Part shown: piece by piece, positions 33,764-42,750 of the stretch
How positions within the stretch are numbered: the stretch's first letter is position 1
Layout: each line of letters begins with the position of its first letter
Source of the DNA: Martelella mediterranea DSM 17316
GTDB lineage: Bacteria > Pseudomonadota > Alphaproteobacteria > Rhizobiales > Rhizobiaceae
DNA length: 64,000 nt
Direction of reading: 5' to 3'
NCBI RefSeq assembly: GCF_002043005.1
Contig: NZ_CP020330.1
Span: forward strand, 2,994,001-3,058,000
Made by a program: the position numbers and the translations under genes
Notes under the pieces: model-generated
Seen by the model: the letters and a program-made list of their open reading frames with translations, nothing else
Database searches by the model: none
Told to the model about the DNA's origin: nothing

Positions 33764-34786
33764 ATGCGCATCAACAAGCAAATCCTTTTCAGTTCCATTG
33801 CTGCGACCGTGGTCGCCGTCGCCGGTATCGGCAGCGCGCATGCGGCCACCTGGAAGTACGCCTTCGAGGAAGCCATGGAGGAAGTGCAGGGCAAATACGC
33901 CCAGAAGTTCAAGGAAGTCATCGAGGCCAATTCCGATCACGAGGTCCAGCTCTTCCCGTTCGGCACGCTTGGCGAATCCGCGGACATCATGGAACAGGCC
34001 CAGTCCGGCATTCTCCAGTTCGTTGACCAGTCGCCTGGCTTCACCGGTTCGCTGATTCCGGAGGCTCAGGTCTTCTTCGTGCCGTACCTGCTGCCGACCG
34101 ACCAGGAACAGCTTGCGCGTTTCTACAAGGACTCCAAGGCCGTCAACGAGATGTTCCCCGAGCTCTATGCCGAGCAGGGTCTTGAACTCCTCACGATGTT
34201 CCCCGAAGGCGAAGTCGCCATGACCACCAAGGAGCCGGTGGAATCCTGTGCCGATCTCGAGGGCGTGAAATTCCGCGTCATGACCAACCCGCTGCTGGTT
34301 GAGAGCTACAAGGCCTTCGGCGCGACGCCGACTCCGCTGCCCTGGGGCGAGGTCTACGGTTCGCTGCAGACGAACATCATTCAGGGCCAGGAAAACCCGA
34401 CCTTCTTCCTGTATTCGACGAAGCTCTATGAGGTGACCGACTACATCACCTATGCCGGCCACAACAACTTCACCACGGCGGTGATGGCCAACAAGGACTT
34501 CTTCGACGGGCTGGGCGAGGAAGACCAGGCCCTCATCGAGAAGGCCTCGACGGAAGCCTACGACTACATCGTCGACTACCAGAAGGGTCTGGCCGATTCC
34601 GAGCTGAAGAAGATCACGGACGCCAAGCCCGAAATGACGGTGACGGTGCTTAATGAAGAGCAGCGCGAATGCTTCAAGGAAGCCGCCGCGGACGTGGAAG
34701 CGACCTTCATCGAGATGACCGGCGAGTCCGGCCAGAAAATTCTCGACCAGATGAAGGCCGACCTGAAGGCTGCCGAAGAAGGTTAA
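33764..34786 (+). CDS. uehA: TRAP transporter substrate-binding protein, ectoine/hydroxyectoine (UehA)
   Basis: Periplasmic DctP-family receptor, 340 aa, of a TRAP transporter that imports ectoines as nutrients. Signal peptide residues 1-27 (ending GIGSAHA), mature start ATWKYAFEEAMEEVQGKYAQKFKE. Family landmarks are GVKFRVMTNPLLVESYKAFGATPTPLPWGEVYGSLQT (the conserved carboxylate-binding Arg is in KFRVM) and GQENP. Ectoine as ligand is inferred from the operon. It is followed by a strong hairpin and then the two membrane subunits. Confidence 0.92.
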   Translation: MRINKQILFSSIAATVVAVAGIGSAHAATWKYAFEEAMEEVQGKYAQKFKEVIEANSDHEVQLFPFGTLGESADIMEQAQSGILQFVDQSPGFTGSLIPEAQVFFVPYLLPTDQEQLARFYKDSKAVNEMFPELYAEQGLELLTMFPEGEVAMTTKEPVESCADLEGVKFRVMTNPLLVESYKAFGATPTPLPWGEVYGSLQTNIIQGQENPTFFLYSTKLYEVTDYITYAGHNNFTTAVMANKDFFDGLGEEDQALIEKASTEAYDYIVDYQKGLADSELKKITDAKPEMTVTVLNEEQRECFKEAAADVEATFIEMTGESGQKILDQMKADLKAAEEG

Positions 34787-34818
34787 GGCCCGATACGTCC
34801 GGCCTCATCAGGAACAGG

Positions 34819-34844
34819 ACCGGGCGGGTGAGAGCCCGCCCGGT
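34819..34844 (+). repeat. Strong intra-operon hairpin between uehA and uehB
   Basis: ACCGGGCGGG (34819-34828), loop TGAGAG, CCCGCCCGGT (34835-34844): a perfect 10-bp GC-rich stem followed by atcttt. It lies in the 84-base gap between receptor and membrane genes, where such hairpins commonly cause partial termination or protect the upstream message so that the receptor is made in excess. Confidence 0.7.
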
Positions 34845-34870
34845 ATCTTTCAGTATCGGGAACATATGAG

Positions 34871-35452
34871 ATGACCGACAGCGGCGACAGTATCGACCGG
34901 CATGAATCCAGCCTACCCGGCGTTCTGGGCGTGATCGACACGACCATCAGCCGGATAGAATCCTTCTTTCTCGCCACCGGCGTCCTGCTGATGGCACTGA
35001 ATACGGTCGCCAATGTGGTGGGCCGTTTCGCGTTTCAGCAAAGCATCTTCTTCTCCGAAGAACTCAACCGCATTCTCATCATCCTCATCACATTCGCGGG
35101 CATCTCCTATGCAGCGCGGCACGGACGCCACATCCGAATGTCGGCGATCTACGATGCCCTGCCGAGCAATGTCCGCAAGCCGCTGATGATAGGCATCGCG
35201 CTGGTGACCGCGCTGTTCATGTTCGGGCTCTGCTATTACTCGATTGGCTACCTCCTGACGCAGGCATCGCGCGGCCGCGTCCTTCCCGCCCTTCAGATTC
35301 CCGTTTGGATCACCCTCGTCTGGGTGCCGATCGGCTTCTTCATGACCGGTGCGCAATATGTGCTGACCGCCATCAAGAACATGACGTCGCGGGACATCTA
35401 TCTCTCGACCAGTGTGCTCGAGGGATATGAAGAAGACGAATTAGAGATCTGA
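34871..35452 (+). CDS. uehB: TRAP transporter small permease (UehB)
   Basis: DctQ-type membrane subunit, 193 aa, with four hydrophobic helices. The motif [38 protein letters not shown] is characteristic of DctQ. The N-terminal 30 residues are polar and cytoplasmic. It starts 26 bases after the hairpin and is separated by 10 bases from the large permease. Confidence 0.92.
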   Translation: MTDSGDSIDRHESSLPGVLGVIDTTISRIESFFLATGVLLMALNTVANVVGRFAFQQSIFFSEELNRILIILITFAGISYAARHGRHIRMSAIYDALPSNVRKPLMIGIALVTALFMFGLCYYSIGYLLTQASRGRVLPALQIPVWITLVWVPIGFFMTGAQYVLTAIKNMTSRDIYLSTSVLEGYEEDELEI

Positions 35453-35462
35453 GGACGCAGCC

Positions 35463-36746
35463 ATGGCAGCTACAATTTTCATCGCGATGATCGTCCTCCT
35501 GCTTCTGGGTTTCCCGATGATGATCCCGCTCATCGTCGGCGCCTTCATCGGGTTCTTCACGATGTTCGGCGGAATGGGGCAGATGGAAACCATGGTCCAG
35601 CAGATGCTGGCGGGCATCCGTCCGGCGTCGCTGATCGCGGTTCCGATGTTCATCTTCGCCGCCGACATCATGACGCGCGGGCAGTCGGCCGGACGTCTGA
35701 TCGATCTTGTGATGGCCTTTGTGGGCCACGTCCGCGGTGGTCTCGCGATTTCCACCGCCGCAGCCTGTACGCTTTTCGGCGCGGTTTCCGGTTCGACGCA
35801 GGCGACGGTGGTGGCCGTGGGCTCGCCGCTTCGGCCGCGTATGCTGAAGGCAGGATACAAGGACAGCTTCATCCTGGCGCTGATCGTCAACGCCTCCGAC
35901 ATTGCCTTCCTGATCCCGCCGTCAATCGGCATGATCATCTACGGCGTCGTGTCCAATACCTCGATCGCCGAACTCTTCATCGCCGGTATCGGCCCGGGCC
36001 TGCTGATCCTCGTGCTGTTCTCGATCTACAGCTACATCTACGCACTGCGCAACAACGTGCCGACCGAGGAGCGGGCAACATGGTCCGAGCGCGGCAGGGC
36101 ATTGCTTGCGGCCCTCTGGCCGATGGGCTTTCCCGTCATCATCATCGGCGGTATCTATGGCGGCGTCTTCAGCCCGACCGAAGCCGCCGCGGCCTGCGTG
36201 CTTTATGCCTTGCTTCTCGAAGTGGTCGTCTTCCGTTCGATCACGGTCGGCGAGGTCTACCAGACCGCCAAGTCGACCGGCCTGATCACGGCGGTTGTGT
36301 TCATTCTGGTGGGCGCAGGTGCTGCCTTTTCATGGGTGATCTCGTTTGCGCAGGTGCCGCAGGCGATCCTCGGCGCCATCGGCATTACCGAGATGGGGGC
36401 GATCGGCGTGCTGTTCGTCATTTCGATCGCCTTCTTCGTCGGCTGCATGTTCGTTGATCCGATCGTCGTTATCCTCGTTCTGGTGCCGATCTTCGCGCCG
36501 GTCGTTGACGCAGTCGGTCTCGATCCGGTGCTTGTGGGCGTCATCATCACGCTACAGGTTGCGATCGGTTCGGCCACGCCACCGTTCGGCTGTGATATTT
36601 TCACGGCGATCGCGGTGTTCAAGCGCCCCTATATCGAGGTGATCCGCGGGACGCCGCCCTTCATCTTCATTCTCATAGGTGTCGCGGTGGCCCTGATCTT
36701 CTTCCCGCAGATCGCACTCTTCGCGCGCGATCTGGCATTCAGATAA
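35463..36746 (+). CDS. uehC: TRAP transporter large permease (UehC)
   Basis: DctM-type sodium-coupled permease, 427 aa, hydrophobic throughout with about 12 membrane helices. Family landmarks include AACTLFGAVSGSTQATVVAVG near residue 105 and FVDPIVVILVLVPIFAPVV in the second half. With UehA and UehB it forms the full transporter. The following gene starts 16 bases later. Confidence 0.94.
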   Translation: MAATIFIAMIVLLLLGFPMMIPLIVGAFIGFFTMFGGMGQMETMVQQMLAGIRPASLIAVPMFIFAADIMTRGQSAGRLIDLVMAFVGHVRGGLAISTAAACTLFGAVSGSTQATVVAVGSPLRPRMLKAGYKDSFILALIVNASDIAFLIPPSIGMIIYGVVSNTSIAELFIAGIGPGLLILVLFSIYSYIYALRNNVPTEERATWSERGRALLAALWPMGFPVIIIGGIYGGVFSPTEAAAACVLYALLLEVVVFRSITVGEVYQTAKSTGLITAVVFILVGAGAAFSWVISFAQVPQAILGAIGITEMGAIGVLFVISIAFFVGCMFVDPIVVILVLVPIFAPVVDAVGLDPVLVGVIITLQVAIGSATPPFGCDIFTAIAVFKRPYIEVIRGTPPFIFILIGVAVALIFFPQIALFARDLAFR

Positions 36747-36762
36747 ACCGGGAGGAAAAGGA

Positions 36763-37200
36763 ATGTTCAAAACGATTGTCGTTGCCGTCGACGGGTCGGA
36801 AGGCTCGAAGAAGGCCATCCGCTACGGTGCGCAGATGCAGGCTCAATATGAGGGCGAGCTTCTGATGCTGACCGTATTCCGACACCACTCATTGCTCGAG
36901 GGTTCGATGTCGATGGTGCGTCCGCAGACCCCGGAGAACATCGATGACGCCATGCGCGGCTATGCCAGGGAAGTGGCGGACGAGGCCAAGGTGCTGGCCA
37001 AGGAAGCCGGCGCCACCAGGTTTCGCGCCTTCATCAAGAGCGGCCAGCCGGCGCGCACCATCGTGAAGTTCTCCGCCGAGCACAACGCCGATCTGATCGT
37101 CGTCGGTAGCCGGGGCATGGGCGATATAGAGGGTTTTCTGCTGGGCAGCGTCTCCCATAAGGTGACGAGCCTGGCGTCGTGTCCAGTACTGGTCGTCTGA
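36763..37200 (+). CDS. Universal stress protein (UspA family) of the ectoine TRAP operon
   Basis: 145-aa nucleotide-binding USP. The ATP motif G-2X-G-9X-G-S is present in VGSRGMGDIEGFLLGSVSHKV. A usp gene next to an ectoine TRAP transporter is a recurrent arrangement; the Halomonas counterpart TeaD modulates the activity of the transporter TeaABC. A similar role here is inferred. It lies between uehC and eutA in one transcript. Confidence 0.9.
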   Translation: MFKTIVVAVDGSEGSKKAIRYGAQMQAQYEGELLMLTVFRHHSLLEGSMSMVRPQTPENIDDAMRGYAREVADEAKVLAKEAGATRFRAFIKSGQPARTIVKFSAEHNADLIVVGSRGMGDIEGFLLGSVSHKVTSLASCPVLVV

Positions 37201-37236
37201 CGCCGCTTCGCGTCTGTGCGTTTCCCGGAGAGCGTG

Positions 37237-38031
37237 ATGGCAGAGCCACAAGTTTCCATGTCGCCACAAAAGATCGGCTATGAGAGCCTAGGCGCAACTG
37301 TGCGTTTCGGTCTCATCGCCCTTGCGACCGACATGACGACGGAGCCGGACTTCGTGCGGATCTTTCCGCCCGAGGCGATCGTGCACACGACGCGCGTGCA
37401 GTACGCCAATCCGACGACGCCGGAAAACCTGCGCAAGATGGCGCCGCTTCTCACCGATGCTGCGGCACTGATCACGCCGGGCGTCCCGCTTGTCGGTATC
37501 TGCTATTCCTGCACGTCCGCCGCGGCCACAATCGGGGTCGAGACGGTCGAGCGGTCCATCCATGCCGCGCGGCCTGGCATCCCGGTGGTGCTGCCCACCG
37601 GCGCCGCGGCGCTCGCTTTCAAGGCGCTTGGCGTGAACCGTATCGCCATCGTCACGCCCTATCTGCCGGAAGCAAGCGAGGCTGTCGCCGGATATTTCGC
37701 TTCGCAGGGCTTCGATGTCGCAAGCCATCACTGCCTGGGGCTGGCTGATGATCGCGACATGGCGAGGCTTTCGAAGCACACGATCGTCGAGGCGGCGATT
37801 TCTGCCGATGGCCCCGATAACGAGGCGATATTCCTCTCGTGCACAGCCATGCCCGCGGTCGGTGCGATTTCCGAGATCGAGGAGCGAACCGGAAAGCCGG
37901 TGGTGACATCCAACCAGGCGAGCGCCTGGGAGATGCTGCGCCGCGGCGGGTTCAGGGACTGGCACCCCACCGAATACGGGCGACTGTTCACGCTGCAGCT
38001 CGACGGCGTGAACGCAGGGTTTGCAGCATGA
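37237..38031 (+). CDS. eutA: Ectoine utilization protein EutA (Asp/Glu racemase/maleate isomerase-like)
   Basis: 264-aa member of the Asp/Glu/hydantoin racemase superfamily, with the two cysteine motifs VGICYSCTSAAAT and IFLSCTAMPAVG in the two lobes. EutA, EutB and EutC are found together in hydroxyectoine users and are thought to convert hydroxyectoine towards ectoine. The start is ATG 37237 preceded by ggagag; an in-frame GTG lies seven codons upstream. It overlaps eutB by ATGA. Confidence 0.88.
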   Translation: MAEPQVSMSPQKIGYESLGATVRFGLIALATDMTTEPDFVRIFPPEAIVHTTRVQYANPTTPENLRKMAPLLTDAAALITPGVPLVGICYSCTSAAATIGVETVERSIHAARPGIPVVLPTGAAALAFKALGVNRIAIVTPYLPEASEAVAGYFASQGFDVASHHCLGLADDRDMARLSKHTIVEAAISADGPDNEAIFLSCTAMPAVGAISEIEERTGKPVVTSNQASAWEMLRRGGFRDWHPTEYGRLFTLQLDGVNAGFAA

Positions 38032-39026
38032 CACAAACAAATTTCATCGGTATCGGGGAAATCGAGGCGGCGCGCGAACGCATTGCCGCGACCATCCGTC
38101 TAACGCCGGTCAATGTCTCCGACACGCTTTCGACGATTGCCGGCGTGCCGGTGCATCTCAAGCTCGAACATCTGCAGCATACCGGCAGTTTCAAGCTGCG
38201 CGGAGCGGCCAATGCGGTTTCCCTTCTGTCGGACGAGGAGCGGGCGGCAGGCGTTGTCGGCGTGTCCACCGGCAATCACGGCCGGGCTCTGGCGCATGCC
38301 GCGAAGGCCTCCGGCGTGCGCTGCGTGATCTGCATGTCGCGACTGGTGCCACAGGTGAAAGTCGACGGCATCCGGGCGCTTGGCGCGGACGTCCGCATCG
38401 TCGGCAGGTCGCAGGACGAAGCCCAGGCCGAAGTCGACAGGCTGGTCGCCGAGGGCATGACGATGATCCCGCCCTTCGATCACCCCTCGGTGATCGCAGG
38501 GCAGGGAACGCTGGGCCTCGAAATCGTCGAGCAGATCCCCGATGTCGATACCGTCGTCGTGCCGCTTTCCGGCGGCGGGCTGATTGCCGGGGTGGCGGCC
38601 GCCTGCAAGGCGCGGAACAAGGATATTCGCATCGTCGGCATCACCATGGAGCGCGGCGCCGCGATGATCGCAAGCCTGAAGGCAGGGGCGCCGATCGAGG
38701 TCGAGGAACAGCCGACGCTGGCCGATTCCCTCGGCGGCGGGATCGGGCTATCGAACCGCTATACCTTCGCCATGACCCGCGATCTTGTCGATGAAACCTG
38801 GCTGATCAACGAAGCCCAGATCGCCGCCGGCATGCGCCACGCTTACTGGCAGGAGCGGCAGATCGTCGAAGGGGCCGGTGCGGTGGGGATTGCCGCGGTC
38901 CTCGCGCAAACGTTCAAGCCGCAAGGACCGGTCGCGCTCATCCTGTCCGGCGGCAATGTCGACATGAAGCAGCATTTCCGGGTCATCGGCGGCGAGGATG
39001 TCGACCTCATGAAAGAGCTTGCCTGA
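38028..39026 (+). CDS. eutB: Hydroxyectoine utilization dehydratase EutB (threonine dehydratase-like)
   Basis: PLP enzyme of fold type II, 332 aa. The PLP lysine is Lys56 in HTGSFKLRGAAN; the phosphate loop is LSGGGLIAGVA. It resembles catabolic threonine dehydratase without a regulatory domain. The proposed role is dehydration of hydroxyectoine as part of its conversion to ectoine, from work on EutABC-containing clusters. The ATG overlaps the eutA stop, and the eutC ATG follows the stop codon after one base. Confidence 0.9.
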   Translation: MTQTNFIGIGEIEAARERIAATIRLTPVNVSDTLSTIAGVPVHLKLEHLQHTGSFKLRGAANAVSLLSDEERAAGVVGVSTGNHGRALAHAAKASGVRCVICMSRLVPQVKVDGIRALGADVRIVGRSQDEAQAEVDRLVAEGMTMIPPFDHPSVIAGQGTLGLEIVEQIPDVDTVVVPLSGGGLIAGVAAACKARNKDIRIVGITMERGAAMIASLKAGAPIEVEEQPTLADSLGGGIGLSNRYTFAMTRDLVDETWLINEAQIAAGMRHAYWQERQIVEGAGAVGIAAVLAQTFKPQGPVALILSGGNVDMKQHFRVIGGEDVDLMKELA

Positions 39027-39027
39027 A

Positions 39028-40026
39028 ATGCCGAAGATCAAGATCCTCACCCAGTCCGATCTGATGAAAGCCGTGCCGCTTGACGGCGAAGCGGTCGATT
39101 GCGTCGAGAACGCCTTTGCGGCCCTTGCCGGCGGAAAGGTGGTCATGCCGCCGATCCTGAGCCTCGCGATCAGGGAAGCGAATGGCGAAGTCGACGTGAA
39201 GACGGCTTATGTGCCCGGTCTCGACAGTTTTGCCATAAAAGTCTCGCCCGGCTTCTTCGACAATCCGAAGATCGGCCTGCCGAGCACGTCCGGGCTGATG
39301 ATGGTTTTCTCAGCCAGGACAGGGGTTCTCGAAGCGTTGCTCCTCGACAACGGTTATCTGACCGACATGCGCACGGCGGCCGCCGGCGCGGTCGCGGCGA
39401 AGCACTGTTCGCGCGCGGATTCCGCGACGGTCTGCGTTTTCGGCGCGGGCATGCAGGCGCGGCTTCAATTGCAGGCGCTGATGCTCGTCCGTCCGCTGAA
39501 AAAGGCGCTGATCTGGGCGCGCGATATCGCCAAAGCCGAGGCGCTGGCCGAGCGTGTCGCCCGTGAGAACGGCATTGCGGCTGTGGCAGTGGCCGATCCG
39601 GAAGCGGCCGTCAGTGCGGCCGATATCGTGGTCACCACGACGCCCGCGACCGAGCCCGTCCTGAAAGCGGATTGGCTGAAACCCGGCCAGCACGTCACCG
39701 CCATGGGCTCGGACCAGCATTCCAAGAACGAGATCGAGCCGGCCTGTCTGTTGAGGGCCGATGCCTATGTACCCGACCGCCAGTCGCAGACCGCGGAACT
39801 CGGCGAACTGCGTTCGGCGATCGAGGCGGGCGTCGTGCCCGCTGAAAAGAAGTTCGCGGAACTCGGAGACATCATCACGGGCGCCGCGAAGGCGCGTCTC
39901 ACGCCGTCCGACCTTACCATTGCCGACCTGACCGGAACCGGAGTTCAGGACACGGCCATCGCAACGCTCGCCCTCAAGAGGGCAGCTCAACTGGATCTCG
40001 GCGTCGCGTTCGACTCCGACGCATGA
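39028..40026 (+). CDS. eutC: Ectoine utilization protein EutC (ornithine cyclodeaminase/mu-crystallin-like)
   Basis: NAD(P)-binding enzyme of 332 aa with the ornithine cyclodeaminase fold: ARTGVLEALLLDNGYLTDMRTAAAGAVAAKH and the Rossmann segment VCVFGAGMQARLQLQAL, then VTAMGSDQHSKNEI. In EutABC it would act as the reductase after EutB. The start is ATG 39028, one base after the eutB stop. Ornithine cyclodeaminase or ketimine reductase activity would be the alternative outside this context. Confidence 0.9.
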   Translation: MPKIKILTQSDLMKAVPLDGEAVDCVENAFAALAGGKVVMPPILSLAIREANGEVDVKTAYVPGLDSFAIKVSPGFFDNPKIGLPSTSGLMMVFSARTGVLEALLLDNGYLTDMRTAAAGAVAAKHCSRADSATVCVFGAGMQARLQLQALMLVRPLKKALIWARDIAKAEALAERVARENGIAAVAVADPEAAVSAADIVVTTTPATEPVLKADWLKPGQHVTAMGSDQHSKNEIEPACLLRADAYVPDRQSQTAELGELRSAIEAGVVPAEKKFAELGDIITGAAKARLTPSDLTIADLTGTGVQDTAIATLALKRAAQLDLGVAFDSDA

Positions 40027-40058
40027 TCGGCAGTCATACGGCATAGGAATCAAAAGAC

Positions 40059-41246
40059 ATGTCCTCACCGCAACTGGCCTTTTCACGCAGCGAGTTTGCC
40101 GAGCGCATCGAGAAGACGCGCAAGGCCATGGAAGACCGCGAGGTGGATGTCCTGATCGTCTCAGACCCGTCCAACATGGCCTGGCTGACGGGTTATGACG
40201 GCTGGTCATTCTATGTGCATCAGTGCGTCATCGTCGGTCCGGACGGCGACCCCGTCTGGTTCGGTCGCGATCAGGACCGCAATGGCGCCAGGCGCACCTG
40301 TTTCATGTCGGAAGACGACATGATCGGCTATCCGGATCATTATGTGCAGTCGGATGTTCGCCATCCGATGGATTTTCTCGCCGCGCGGCTTGAGGAGCGC
40401 GGCTGGGACAAGACGCGCATCGGCGTGGAGATGGACAATTACTGGTACACCGCCCAGGCCCATGCCTCGCTGCGGCAGCATCTGCCCAATGCCGCCTTCG
40501 TCAACGCCAACAGCCTGGTGAACTGGCAGCGCGCGGTGAAGTCGGATCAGGAGCTTCTCTACATGCGGCGTGCGGCCCGCATCGTCGAGCGCATGCACCA
40601 GCGGATCTTCGACAAGGTCGAGCCCGGCATTCGCAAATGCGATCTGGTGGCCGATATCTACGACGCCTCGCTCAGATTCGACGATGATCTCGGGTTCGGC
40701 GGCGACTATCCAGCCATCGTGCCGCTCCTGCCGTCGGGTATCGACGCATCCGCGCCGCATCTGACCTGGAGCGACGAGCCGCTGCGGCTGGGCGAAGGCA
40801 CCTTCTTCGAGATCGCCGGCGTGTATCGCCGCTATCACTGCCCGCTGTCGCGCACGGTCTTCCTCGGCAAGCCGACCGAGACCTTTCTCAATGCGGAAAA
40901 AGCCGTGCTGGAGGGCATGGAGGCGGGGCTCGAAATGGCGCGCGCCGGCAATCTCTGCGAGGATGTCGCCAACGCCTTCTACGGCGTCTTGAAGAAATAC
41001 GGCATCACCAAGGACAATCGCACCGGCTACCCGATCGGCCTCTCCTATCCGCCGGACTGGGGCGAGCGCACCATGTCGCTGCGCCCGGGCGACAAGTCGG
41101 TGCTCGAGGAGAACATGACCTTCCACTTCATGACCGGCCTGTGGATGGAAGACTGGGGCTTCGAGATCACCGAGAGCCTCGTCATCAAGGAAGGCGGACC
41201 GGAGTGCCTCGCCAACGTGCCGCGCAAATTGTTCGTGAAGGGCTGA
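40059..41246 (+). CDS. doeA: Ectoine hydrolase EutD/DoeA (M24 peptidase family)
   Basis: Creatinase/prolidase-fold hydrolase, 395 aa, that opens the ectoine ring to N-acetyl-2,4-diaminobutyrate. The N-terminal creatinase-like domain (WLTGYDGWSFYVHQCVIV) is followed by a pita-bread domain (HLTWSDEPLRLGEGTFFEIAGVYRRYHCPLSRTVFLG; GYPIGLSYPPDWGERTMSLR). It is the last gene of the eut operon here: the deacetylase gene (eutE/doeB) that normally follows is absent, and a convergent alcohol dehydrogenase gene comes next. Confidence 0.92.
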   Translation: MSSPQLAFSRSEFAERIEKTRKAMEDREVDVLIVSDPSNMAWLTGYDGWSFYVHQCVIVGPDGDPVWFGRDQDRNGARRTCFMSEDDMIGYPDHYVQSDVRHPMDFLAARLEERGWDKTRIGVEMDNYWYTAQAHASLRQHLPNAAFVNANSLVNWQRAVKSDQELLYMRRAARIVERMHQRIFDKVEPGIRKCDLVADIYDASLRFDDDLGFGGDYPAIVPLLPSGIDASAPHLTWSDEPLRLGEGTFFEIAGVYRRYHCPLSRTVFLGKPTETFLNAEKAVLEGMEAGLEMARAGNLCEDVANAFYGVLKKYGITKDNRTGYPIGLSYPPDWGERTMSLRPGDKSVLEENMTFHFMTGLWMEDWGFEITESLVIKEGGPECLANVPRKLFVKG

Positions 41247-41320
41247 TGATATGGCGATCAGTCCTTCCGCGATCGCAGCGGCCATATTGCAATTGCCGAT
41301 GCATGTAATTTCTGCTTGGC

Positions 41321-42358
41321 TCAGAAACGGGTAATGACCGTGGCGCCGATGGACTGGAACCTGTCCATGGCCATCAGCGCTGCGGGTGCATCCGCGAGAG
41401 CAATCCGATCGCCCACCAGACGCGCCGGATCGAGCTTTCCGCTCGTGATCATATCCAACATCGCTCCGTATCGGTGCGCCTGCATTCCGTGCGAACCGAG
41501 CAACTCGATCTCCTGTCCGACAATCCTGGACATGGGAACGGCGGGAGCGGCGTGCTCGCCGAGCATCAAGCCCACCTGGATGTGCTTGCCCCGCGGCCGC
41601 AGGCAGAGGATTGAATTGTTCATGGTCGTGGGGTGACCGAGCGCGTCGAGCGAGACATGCGCGCCGCCGCGGGTAATGTCCCTGATAGCCTCGGGCACGT
41701 CGGCCTCCCGGCCGTCGATCACGGCGACCGCGCCGAGTGCGCGAGCCAGATCCAGCTTCGCCGGATTGAGATCCACGCCGATGACATTGGCGCCCGCTGC
41801 CGCGGCGATCATGACTGCGGACAGGCCAACGCCGCCGCAGCCATGAACGGCCACCCATTGGCCCGCGCTGACCTTGCCCTGGTCGATGACCGCCCGGAAG
41901 GACGTCGCGAACCGACATCCGAGGCTTGCCGCCGTGGCGAACTCCATGCTCTCGGGCAGCGCCACGAGGTTAAGGTCGGCCTGGTGAATAGCAACGTATT
42001 CGGCGAAAGACCCCCAGTGGGTGAAGCCCGGCTGTTCCTGGTGCAGGCATACCTGCTGATGTCCGGCGTTGCACTCGGAACAACTGCCGCAGCCACAAAT
42101 GAACGGCACGGTGACCTTGTCGCCGACCCTCCATCTGGTCACGTCCTTGCCCACGGCCTCGATGACGCCAGCCAATTCATGACCCGGAACATGGGGCAGG
42201 GTGATGTCGCCGTCGTGTCCCATCCACCCATGCCAGTCGCTGCGGCAGACGCCCGTCGCCGCGACCCGCAGGACGACGCCATGCGGGTCGGGTGTCGGGT
42301 CCTCTACAGTGACCAGCTTGGGTTCTTCCCGGAATTTCTCGAACAGGACGGCTTTCAT
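41321..42358 (-). CDS. Zinc-dependent alcohol dehydrogenase
   Basis: MDR-family dehydrogenase, 345 aa. Catalytic zinc ligands are in [14 protein letters not shown] and [10 protein letters not shown]; four structural-zinc cysteines are in [17 protein letters not shown]; the NAD site is [19 protein letters not shown]. It is closest in pattern to adhP/AdhA-type alcohol dehydrogenases acting on small alcohols. Transcribed alone and convergent with eutD across 74 bases, it has no clear link to ectoine metabolism and could serve the sugar locus to the right. Confidence 0.9.
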   Translation of the reverse strand: MKAVLFEKFREEPKLVTVEDPTPDPHGVVLRVAATGVCRSDWHGWMGHDGDITLPHVPGHELAGVIEAVGKDVTRWRVGDKVTVPFICGCGSCSECNAGHQQVCLHQEQPGFTHWGSFAEYVAIHQADLNLVALPESMEFATAASLGCRFATSFRAVIDQGKVSAGQWVAVHGCGGVGLSAVMIAAAAGANVIGVDLNPAKLDLARALGAVAVIDGREADVPEAIRDITRGGAHVSLDALGHPTTMNNSILCLRPRGKHIQVGLMLGEHAAPAVPMSRIVGQEIELLGSHGMQAHRYGAMLDMITSGKLDPARLVGDRIALADAPAALMAMDRFQSIGATVITRF

Positions 42359-42750
42359 GGCAGGGCTTTTCGTTATGGATTTGGATTGAGGAGATCATAG
42401 CCTCCCGCTGAGAAATCACTGTGTCATTCGTGTCGAAATTCGATCAACTGAGGACAGGTGCTGCTCATTTGCACGCATGATATTTGGTTTTAACCTGTAC
42501 CTAACTTTGAAGCCGTCAATGCCCCGATTCCTGCCATGCTGCAAGAGGACGGTGCGTGACCAATGCGACGCTACACAAACGGCTCGAGGTCAGCGAAACG
42601 CATGCTGGCGTTGCCTGAAACAGATCGAGAAATGCGGGATCATCGAGGGCCGCCAAGCCCTTCCAAACCGCCGCAAGTTCGGCTGGGCATGCTGGACCTG
42701 ATTGCCTTTTGCCGCAAGAGCCTCTTCCTGAGCGGGGGGTGCGGCCTGCC
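42359..42750. other. Gap without a supported gene
   Basis: 392 bases between the alcohol dehydrogenase start and the kinase end. Short open frames on both strands (for example 42477-42701 plus, and the tail of a minus frame 42516-42917) have no family features, no good ribosome site and atypical composition (Cys-, Arg- and Pro-rich). The left part, around 42400-42530, is less GC-rich and probably holds the dehydrogenase promoter. No clear hairpin or repeat was found. Confidence 0.5.

Noticed and set aside
41249..41287. ATATGGC/GCCATAT inverted repeat after eutD
   Set aside because: Arms of only 7 bases separated by a 25-base loop; too weak to call a terminator.
42477..42701. 74-codon plus-strand frame in the gap before the kinase gene
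   Set aside because: No family resemblance and unusual Cys/Arg content; treated as non-coding.
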